A stretch of DNA of 27,093 nt from JAGVXH01 sp043810285 (GTDB lineage Archaea > Nanobdellota > Nanobdellia > Pacearchaeales > GW2011-AR1): assembly GCA_043810285.1 (NCBI GenBank), contig JBDROH010000024.1:1-27093 (forward strand). Direction: 5' to 3'. Each line of letters opens with the position of its first letter. Position 1 is the first letter of the stretch. A model generated the notes under the pieces. That model saw only the letters and a list, made by a program, of their open reading frames with translations. It did not search any database and was not told the DNA's origin. Both the position numbers and the translations under genes were made by a program. Of this stretch, positions 22,601 through 27,093 are shown piece by piece.

Positions 22601-22891
22601 TTAATTTTTTTGTTTTTTTGTAGTAAAGTAAAAAAATATCATTGAGGCTATGAAAGAAATTATAAGTGTAATAAAATAAGTTTCTGTTAGTGAAGAGGTA
22701 TAACCAAAAAATTCTTTTAGGGAATTTAGGCTTGTAATATTATCTGGATTTAGATTACAAAGTGTCCATTTGTAAATTGGTTTTGGGATACTTGGTGCAA
22801 TTCGGCAGGGGATAATTGGAAGTATAATTGAAGTAATTAAAGTTATAGAGGAGATAATTATAGAGGATGTTACCTTCTTTTTGAATTGCAT
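22601..22891 (-). CDS. 96-residue two-helix membrane protein
   Basis: One helix near the start (about residues 8-28, VTSSIIISSITLITSIILPI) and one near the end (about 72-90, YFITLIISFIASMIFFYF), with a loop holding two cysteines and a lysine-rich tail. No family recognised. A TATA box (minus strand, 22912-22920) is centred 26 bp before the ATG, and a 63-residue membrane protein gene follows 13 bp later. Confidence 0.55.
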   Translation of the reverse strand: MQFKKKVTSSIIISSITLITSIILPIIPCRIAPSIPKPIYKWTLCNLNPDNITSLNSLKEFFGYTSSLTETYFITLIISFIASMIFFYFTTKKQKN

Positions 22892-23232
22892 ATTTTGAGT
22901 AAGTTTTTGAAGTTTATAATTGTTTTGGCAAGAATTTTAGGAGAGTTTTTGAGGGTGTTTGGACAGCTGTTTGGATAATTGGAAAGTTGTTTATGTTTAA
23001 ATCAAAGATTTTAAGTGTTTGGACAGCTGTTTGAATAAGTTTCTAAAGATTTTTATATATCAATAGATGTTATCGAGGCTAAAAGTTAGTGTTTATGAAT
23101 TAAACAGCCTTAAGGTTTTTAGGGTTTAGATGTAAGATTTTATGATTTTTGTGTTGAATTTAGGGGTTTTTGGTGTTGGGTGTTTGGACAGCCCGAAACA
23201 TTTATAAAGAAAATTGTTTAGAAGTTATTAAG
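22892..23232. promoter_or_regulatory. Regulatory gap with TGTTTGGACAGC repeats
   Basis: Between two divergent transcription units. Exact 12-bp copies of TGTTTGGACAGC are at 22956-22967, 23016-23027 and 23181-23192. The first two are each followed directly by a decayed second unit (TGTTTGGATAAT, TGTTTGAATAAG) and start exactly 60 bp apart. The third ends 6 bp before ATTTATAAAG (23200-23209), the TATA box of the gene starting at 23233. The first lies about 40 bp upstream of the other gene's TATA box. Confidence 0.75.
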
Positions 23233-23832
23233 ATGTGGGATTTATTTGGACATAAAAAGAAGATTAATAAATTAAGAGAGGATATTTATGACTCTTTTAA
23301 TCATGTTAAAAAAGATTTTAGTAAAGTTGGTGATTGGATTAAACATCTCGACGATAAACATAAGTTACAAAGGGATGAGATTTCAAATATTAAAGATCAA
23401 CTTATGATGGTTCATGAAGACCTTATGGAACTAAAAAATTTTGTTTCTTTCTTTGGTCCACGAATCTCTAAGGAGGTGTTTAAACAACAACAAACAAGTG
23501 TGGTAAAACAACCAGTGTTTAATGTTGTCCAAACAGCTGTCCAAACAGCTGTCCAAACAGACATTTTAGAGAATTTCACTGTAATGGAAAGAGGAATTAT
23601 ATGGGCTTTATTAAATTCAGATATGAAGCTTAGCTATGAAGATTTGGCGGCATTATTGGGTAAAGATAAGAGTACTATTCGGGGCCAGATAAATGGAATA
23701 AAGCAGAAAAATGAAGGATTAATTAAAGAAACTAGAGAAATTAATGGTAAAAAGAGGTTATATGTCCCTGAAGAAGTTTGTAAATTAATGATGAAAAGTG
23801 TAAAAGTGAGGGTAAAAAGAGAAAAATCTTGA
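23233..23832 (+). CDS. Coiled-coil/winged-helix regulator with AVQT linker
   Basis: A 199-residue protein in three parts: an N-terminal charged helix region likely to form a coiled coil (about 8-75), a linker with FNVVQTAVQTAVQTDI (about 95-110), and a C-terminal helix-turn-helix (FTVMERGIIWALL...LSYEDLAALLGKDKSTIRGQI, about 116-190) with a beta wing (KKRLYVPE). The HTH resembles MarR/sigma-like winged domains. The same domain order and a Q/T-rich linker recur in the gene at 24132. The start at 23233 is set by a TATA box about 28 bp upstream. Repeats in its promoter equal the DNA of its linker, which suggests self-regulation. Confidence 0.7.
   Translation: MWDLFGHKKKINKLREDIYDSFNHVKKDFSKVGDWIKHLDDKHKLQRDEISNIKDQLMMVHEDLMELKNFVSFFGPRISKEVFKQQQTSVVKQPVFNVVQTAVQTAVQTDILENFTVMERGIIWALLNSDMKLSYEDLAALLGKDKSTIRGQINGIKQKNEGLIKETREINGKKRLYVPEEVCKLMMKSVKVRVKREKS
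23526..23561 (-). repeat. Three tandem 12-bp units inside the regulator gene
   Basis: On the minus strand TGTTTGGACAGC is tandemly repeated (23526-23537, 23538-23549, 23550-23561, the last differing at one end base). On the coding strand the units are TGTCCAAACAGC and encode V-Q-T-A with identical codons each time. The same 12-mer is found three times upstream of the gene on the plus strand. Confidence 0.85.
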
Positions 23833-24031
23833 TTTTTTGAAAAAATTTGGAAAAGTGAGAGTTAAATGGTTGAAATTTGTTATGAAAATGAGTAAATTTT
23901 ATAGAAAAGTGAGGGTAAAATACAAATAAAGAAGTTTGTATAAATGTGAGAATTAAGTTTAATGATTAAATAGATAACAGGCTTAAATAAGTGAGATTTA
24001 GGGTTATGGGTTTTGAATAAATGATAGTGAG
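23806..24031 (+). repeat. Degenerate GTGAG repeat series
   Basis: GTGAG with an A-rich lead and a GGTAAAA-like tail occurs at 23806, 23855, 23909, 23946, 23991 and 24027, spaced 36-54 bp. The best pair, AAAAGTGAGGGTAAAA, is identical at 23802 and 23905. The series begins in the last codons of the regulator gene and fills the gap to the next gene. Otherwise this gap of 299 bp has no gene. Confidence 0.55.
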
Positions 24032-24042
24032 AACTTTAAATA

Positions 24043-24066
24043 GTTGTTCGACTAACCGAATAACTA
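24043..24066 (+). other. dif-like site 2
   Basis: The right arm CGAATAACTA (24057-24066) mirrors TAGTTGTTCG on the left with one mismatch around the 6-bp spacer ACTAAC. TAACCGAATAACTA (24053-24066) is identical to 21157-21170. The left arm begins at about 24041. Confidence 0.4.
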
Positions 24067-24131
24067 GAAATGAATATAATTTTATTAAGGATTTATTAAG
24101 AAGTTTAAATTAATTATTCTTAATGAGATAC

Positions 24132-24779
24132 TTACAATTCTCTTAAGTGGATGATTGTGTCTAAAGTGGCCACATTTTTTAAATCTTGAGAGATTTTTAA
24201 CAATATAGTTTTGTTATTTTGTCTAATTTTCTCTATAGGAATGTGTTTTTTTATTAACTTATTAATATAATCCCTTATAGATGACTCGCTAAGGTTAAGT
24301 TGTGTTGCAATAACTTTATAAGATATATTCTCTACTTTTTGTCCTTCTAATGAATATAACACGCCAAAAACCATCATTTCCTGTGGGGTTAGGCTTTTGA
24401 ATTGAAGCCGTATTCCATTTTTTATATTATCTAAAGAGGTTAAAATTTCATTAGCACGTTTAAATTCTGAGATAGGATCTTTCAAAAGTTCGTTTAGTTT
24501 GTTTTCAGGAGAATTTTGTATATGTTTGTCTGTCTGTTGGTGTGTCTGTTTGTCTGTTGGAACCCCCCTATTTCCTATGGAACTTTGGGTTTTATGTGTA
24601 AAATTAGAGTTTAAATAAGGATTATGCGTCTGTTGGTGTGTCTGTTTGTTGGTTTGTATCAAGTTATTTGTCTGAAAATTCTTAATCTCTCCTATTTGAA
24701 CTTGGAGGTTAGAAACCTCTTCTTTTAAAATAGTGATGTCTTCTTTTATTTTAGAAAATGCTTTTTTTATCAAATCCAT
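24132..24779 (-). CDS. Coiled-coil/winged-helix paralogue with QTHQQT linker
   Basis: A 215-residue protein with the same plan as the gene at 23233: N-terminal coiled-coil-like helix (KKAFSKIKEDITILKEEVSN, about 4-40), a Q/T/H-rich linker in which TNKQTHQQTH and TDKQTHQQTD appear (about 45-90), and a C-terminal HTH (LTPQEMMVFGVLYSL...ISYKVIATQLNLSESSIRDYI, about 142-205). A 22-bp direct repeat in the linker DNA lies at 24532-24553 and 24628-24649. The ATG at 24779 is preferred over a TTG at 24785, as a TATA box (minus strand, 24799-24809) is 26 bp away. It probably binds DNA as an oligomer. Confidence 0.68.
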   Translation of the reverse strand: MDLIKKAFSKIKEDITILKEEVSNLQVQIGEIKNFQTNNLIQTNKQTHQQTHNPYLNSNFTHKTQSSIGNRGVPTDKQTHQQTDKHIQNSPENKLNELLKDPISEFKRANEILTSLDNIKNGIRLQFKSLTPQEMMVFGVLYSLEGQKVENISYKVIATQLNLSESSIRDYINKLIKKHIPIEKIRQNNKTILLKISQDLKNVATLDTIIHLREL

Positions 24780-24844
24780 TATCAAAATAAAGTATTTTAG
24801 TTTATAATCTTAGTTATTTTTTGAAATATAGGTTTATATTTGTT

Positions 24845-25123
24845 TTAATAGGATTTATTGATTTTTTGATATATTTCATATGCCTTATTCGAGATTCTCC
24901 ATCTTAACCTTAAAGAATAGTTGGATCCTTGAGGATTTTTATTGATTTTTATAACTAAATTTTTTCTTTCTAATTCTTTTAATAAGGTTTTAATAAATTC
25001 CTCATCTCTTGCCATTTCTTTTGCAATTTCAGAAGTGAATATTTGTCTTGGGAAAATAGAATATAAATAATATAAGATTTGTTCTGAGATTTTCTTTTTT
25101 TTCTCGTTAGAAATTATTGGCAT
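24845..25123 (-). CDS. Small winged-helix DNA-binding protein
   Basis: A 92-residue protein. ISEQILYYLYSIFPRQIFTSEIAKEMARDEEFIKTLLKELERKNLV (in parts: QIFTSEIAKEMARDEEF, LLKELERKNLVIKI) is a winged-helix pattern, and SLRLRWRISNKAYEIYQK forms the wing and last helix. I associate this sequence with small conserved proteins of DPANN-type archaea; its targets are unknown. A TATA box on the minus strand (25144-25160) lies about 28 bp upstream, so it is likely a monocistronic, leaderless gene. Confidence 0.65.
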   Translation of the reverse strand: MPIISNEKKKKISEQILYYLYSIFPRQIFTSEIAKEMARDEEFIKTLLKELERKNLVIKINKNPQGSNYSLRLRWRISNKAYEIYQKINKSY

Positions 25124-25181
25124 GATCTGTTGAATATAAGTTGTTTTAAATATATTTAGATTAAAAAGTTTATGGGAAAGT

Positions 25182-25583
25182 TTAATCTTTTTTTGGGTTA
25201 AGTGTTGGCAATCTTATATGAATTGGAAGTCCTAGTTCTTCTTCAAGTTCAAATGCCTTTATTGAAGATTTTTGGATTATATAATTTGTTATTTGGAGGT
25301 GTTCGGGGGTATTAAATTGTTTATCTTTCCAAGATTTTAATAATTCCTTCATCATTTTTGGAGGTGTTGAAATAAAAATGGTTCCTTCAATATTAATACC
25401 TCCTAATTCATTATAAATTACTTCAAAATTATAAGAAATTTTTAAAGTGTCTTTTAATTCTTCAACTTTCTCTAAATCTTTTATTTGAATATTAGTGTTT
25501 ATATTAAGTTTTCCTGTAAAATTTGGTTTTCTTTCTGCAATTATTTTAGTAAACTTCGAACCAATTAATTTCATATTTTCCAT
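25182..25583 (-). CDS. Conserved hypothetical small protein
   Basis: A 133-residue protein, beta-rich in the middle (FTGKLNINTNIQIKDLEKVE, LKISYNFEVIYNELGGINIE, GTIFISTPP) with a helical C-terminus (SIKAFELEEELGLPIHIRLP). This resembles the alternating fold of SecB-like or other small chaperone-type proteins but I cannot place it. The ATG at 25583 is chosen: a TATA box (minus strand, 25604-25616) is centred 27 bp upstream, and a longer frame to 25646 would overlap the neighbouring gene. Function unknown. Confidence 0.55.
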   Translation of the reverse strand: MENMKLIGSKFTKIIAERKPNFTGKLNINTNIQIKDLEKVEELKDTLKISYNFEVIYNELGGINIEGTIFISTPPKMMKELLKSWKDKQFNTPEHLQITNYIIQKSSIKAFELEEELGLPIHIRLPTLNPKKD

Positions 25584-25603
25584 ATAGATTTTTAATGAAG
25601 AGG

Positions 25604-25616
25604 GTTTATAAATATT
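25604..25616 (-). promoter_or_regulatory. TATA box of the small conserved gene
   Basis: Minus-strand AATATTTATAAAC, 27 bp before the ATG at 25583 and directly after the stop of the PRC-barrel gene (25618-25620). Confidence 0.6.
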
Positions 25617-25617
25617 T

Positions 25618-25872
25618 TTATAATAAATCTTCTTCAGATACAACAATAAAATCTCCTACGGCGATTACAGCATTATAGGGAATTAGCGCTTCTCTGTCTT
25701 TTGTTCTTTCTAAAGATAAATTAGAAGTATATGTTGTTAAATCTTTTAAAATAATATATATTAATTCACCTGTTCGTGCTTCGAAGGTTATGTCTTTAAC
25801 AATTCCAAGACGTTTCCCTTCTCTTGTTACAATTTGTTTTCCAAGAAGTGCTTTGAAAGGTTTTTTATCCAT
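25618..25872 (-). CDS. PRC-barrel domain protein
   Basis: An 84-residue protein that is essentially one PRC barrel: FKALLGKQIVTREGKRLGIV, then KDITFEARTGELIYIILKDL and ALIPYNAVIAVGDFIVV. The GK.V....G..lG.V.D..F...TGeL..l pattern is standard. These proteins occur in nearly all archaea; suggested roles include RNA metabolism and photosynthesis-type protein partners elsewhere, but none is proven here. A TATA box on the minus strand (25891-25903) lies about 25 bp upstream of the ATG. Confidence 0.88.
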   Translation of the reverse strand: MDKKPFKALLGKQIVTREGKRLGIVKDITFEARTGELIYIILKDLTTYTSNLSLERTKDREALIPYNAVIAVGDFIVVSEEDLL

Positions 25873-25890
25873 ACAATGAGTAAATATGAA

Positions 25891-25903
25891 TTATTTATAA
25901 ACC
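25891..25903 (-). promoter_or_regulatory. TATA box of the PRC-barrel gene
   Basis: Minus-strand GGTTTATAAATAA, centred about 25 bp before the ATG at 25872. The rest of the gap up to the insertion sequence is A+T-rich with no gene. Confidence 0.65.
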
Positions 25904-26004
25904 TTTCTTTTGATTTTTATTAGATAATAGTAATAATTTAATTATAGGGGTGTTATAAAATCTTATATATTAAATTTATAAAATATTTATTATTTTGATG
26001 TCAC

Positions 26005-26031
26005 CTGTGCAATCTACTGATATATGTCGTA
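26005..26031 (+). repeat. IS left terminal inverted repeat
   Basis: Matches the reverse complement of the right end at the outer 8 bp and inner 10 bp over about 27 bp. Confidence 0.75.
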
Positions 26032-26033
26032 GG

Positions 26034-26888
26034 CTAAAATAGCAGATTAAAATCATCATAAACCTCATCAGGAGTTTTATTTTCCAAACTTATATGTGGT
26101 CTGAAATGATTATAATTCATTCTCCACAATTCAACATTCCCATTACAAAATTTGAATTCTCTCTTGAAGGTTTGAAATAATCTTTCGACCTTTCCTTGAG
26201 TAGTTGGGCTATGAACTGTTCCCCTGATATGCTCAATGCCTCTTCTCCTAAGTTGCCTATCAAATCTAGAATGATTACTCTTCAGCCCATAAGCTGAGCC
26301 ATTATCAGTTAGGATTTGTTTTGGTTTCCCATAAGTTTTGATTAACTTATCAATTAAATTTATTACAATATCTGTTGTGACAACATTAGTTACCTCGAAA
26401 GCCAAACTCTTTCTTGAGCAATCATCAACAATAGAAATAACCTATTTGTCCTCGATCTTTTGCTGGTTATGATCAATTTGCCAAAGAGAATTTGAATGTT
26501 TTCTTTGAAAACGAACGTACTTAATTCTCTTTTTTCTTTGCTTTGGTACTGCAATTAATTTATGCTTGTTTAATATTTTATTAATCGACCAATGGCTAAT
26601 CTCTACAAGGTTTTCAATCTTTTCAACTCCCCAACCTGTTTTCTTTTTAATAGAAATTATTTTTTCTTCTATCTCTCTAGTAATTTTCCTATGAATTGTT
26701 CTTGGTTTCCTAGATAAATCTCCTAAATCCTAATTACTAGAATTATGTAATCTATGCATCCATCTTTGAAGTGTTTGATTATGAACTTCATAATTGTATT
26801 TTGCAAAAAGGATTTTTCTACATTGATTATATGAATGTCCTTTTAGTTTTAGTTTGAAGAATTCTTTTCTTACTAATTCCTTTTTCAT
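26034..26888 (-). pseudogene. DDE transposase with two internal TAG stops
   Basis: One continuous 284-codon frame from ATG at 26888 to TAG at 26034, broken only by TAG at codon 53 (bases 26730-26732) and codon 149 (26442-26444). The N-terminal third has a helix-turn-helix; the catalytic set is intact: SLWQIDHNQQ, ILTDNGSAY and TQGKVERLFQTFKRE supply D, D and E of the integrase core, and RPHISLENKTPDEVY follows, as in IS481-like transposases. At the second stop the context KIEDK-stop-VISIVDDCS strongly suggests TGG (Trp) changed to TAG. The remaining 123 codons after it could be read from an internal start but would lack the first Asp. Confidence 0.85.
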
Positions 26889-26942
26889 CGAATAGAATAA
26901 TTATCTGCTCAGAATAAATTTTATGTGATTTAATGTATATAT

Positions 26943-27005
26943 TCACTTACGACATATGTCCCCTGCTTGCACAGCGTTTTTCTCTAAGTTTTGTTTTTCT
27001 TTCAT
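26943..27005 (-). pseudogene. N-terminus of a gene cut by the insertion sequence
   Basis: ATG at 27005 starts MKEKQNLEKN, after which the frame enters the IS end and stops at 26943. TATTTAAG (27028-27035) is centred 26 bp upstream on the same strand, so a real leaderless promoter drives it. Ten native codons are too few to name the gene, and the other side of the IS (before 26005) shows no matching continuation, so the rest was probably lost. Confidence 0.5.
26948..26974 (-). repeat. IS right terminal inverted repeat
   Basis: Partner of the left repeat. The outer border C26974 meets G26975 of the interrupted gene. Confidence 0.75.
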
Positions 27006-27020
27006 GTTGGTTATATCGCA

Positions 27021-27036
27021 ATTTAAGTATTTAAGT
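27021..27036 (-). promoter_or_regulatory. TATA box of the cut gene
   Basis: Minus-strand CTTAAATACTTAAAT contains the candidate box, 26 bp before the ATG at 27005. Nothing else is recognised to the window edge. Confidence 0.5.
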
Positions 27037-27093
27037 CTTGCGGATTGACCCAGAATCTTGAAGAAAGTTTAATATGTATTTGTTATTTATTAG

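Larger units (their letters stand above)
26005..26974 (-). mobile_element. DDE insertion sequence (IS481/rve-like), 970 bp, inactive
   Basis: The ends are imperfect inverted repeats: left CTGTGCAA (26005-26012) then, after a mismatched 9 bp, ATATGTCGTA (26022-26031); right TACGACATAT (26948-26957) and TTGCACAG (26967-26974). No direct target duplication is visible at the borders. The inside is one transposase gene with two in-frame stops. The right end lies within a small gene that it cut. Confidence 0.8.

Noticed and set aside
22956..23192. CRISPR-like array
   Set aside because: The repeats are 12 bp, unevenly spaced, partly inside a gene, and no cas genes or regular spacers are present.
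26034..26888. TAG read as an amino acid (pyrrolysine-like) in the transposase
   Set aside because: The transposase frame itself ends with TAG, as does the second permease gene at 12090, and the conserved genes show no in-frame TAG. Decay explains the stops better.

Overview
The window looks like chromosome from a small-genome, low-GC archaeon, most likely of the DPANN radiation (Pacearchaeota/Woesearchaeota-like). The evidence is archaeal-type RNA polymerase subunits (RpoD, RpoF/Rpb4, RpoN), archaeal/eukaryotic ribosomal proteins (L21e, L18e), DUF655, an SecD/SecF pair, a tRNA with an anticodon-loop intron, a type IV pilin-like signal sequence, and TATA-box promoters. The lineage name is inferred from gene style; no 16S gene is present.

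Layout. 1-1.3 kb: start of secD and all of secF on the minus strand, divergent from an intron-containing tRNA-Gly. 1.3-4.5 kb: an accessory patch with a possible PD-(D/E)XK nuclease-like protein, a Fic protein, and an AAA/DUF4143-type ATPase. 4.7-5.3 kb: tRNA-Leu(CAA), tRNA-Arg(CCT), a decayed ribbon-helix-helix fragment and a lone 5S rRNA gene. 5.3-7.2 kb: a LAGLIDADG homing endonuclease-like gene divergent from an unlisted 54-codon AbrB-like gene, a small membrane protein, and rpoN. 7.3-12.9 kb: a MacB-type ABC export operon (ATPase plus two permeases) whose ATPase carries a 514-residue LAGLIDADG intein inside the Walker A motif, facing a secreted, C-terminally anchored protein. 13.0-18.1 kb: a small zinc protein, then the information-processing cluster rpl21e-rpoF-DUF655-rps13-rps4-rps11-rpoD-tRNA-Leu(TAG)-rpl18e-rpl13-rps9. 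18.1-20.2 kb: a stand-alone recombinase-domain protein, a small membrane protein and a pilin-like protein. 20.2-25.2 kb: a XerA-like tyrosine recombinase and a variable region with an HNH protein, two tiny membrane proteins and two coiled-coil/winged-helix paralogues with QT-repeat linkers. 25.2-27.1 kb: conserved small proteins, a PRC-barrel protein, and a dead DDE insertion sequence that has cut a gene.

Transcription. Most first genes start 25-28 bp downstream of the centre of a TATA-like box (often TTTATAAA), so most transcripts look leaderless. I used this rule to choose several starts. Genes inside operons overlap by ATGA or TAATG.

The most interesting signals are: (a) a 12-bp word, TGTTTGGACAGC, arrayed upstream of a winged-helix gene and present again, on the other strand, as three tandem units that encode that protein's AVQT linker; (b) two dif-like sites sharing 14 bp, one just upstream of the XerA-like gene, bracketing 2.9 kb of accessory DNA; (c) the P-loop intein; (d) a symmetric TATA palindrome serving two divergent leaderless genes at equal distance; (e) a palindromic operator candidate between the AbrB-like gene and the homing endonuclease gene.
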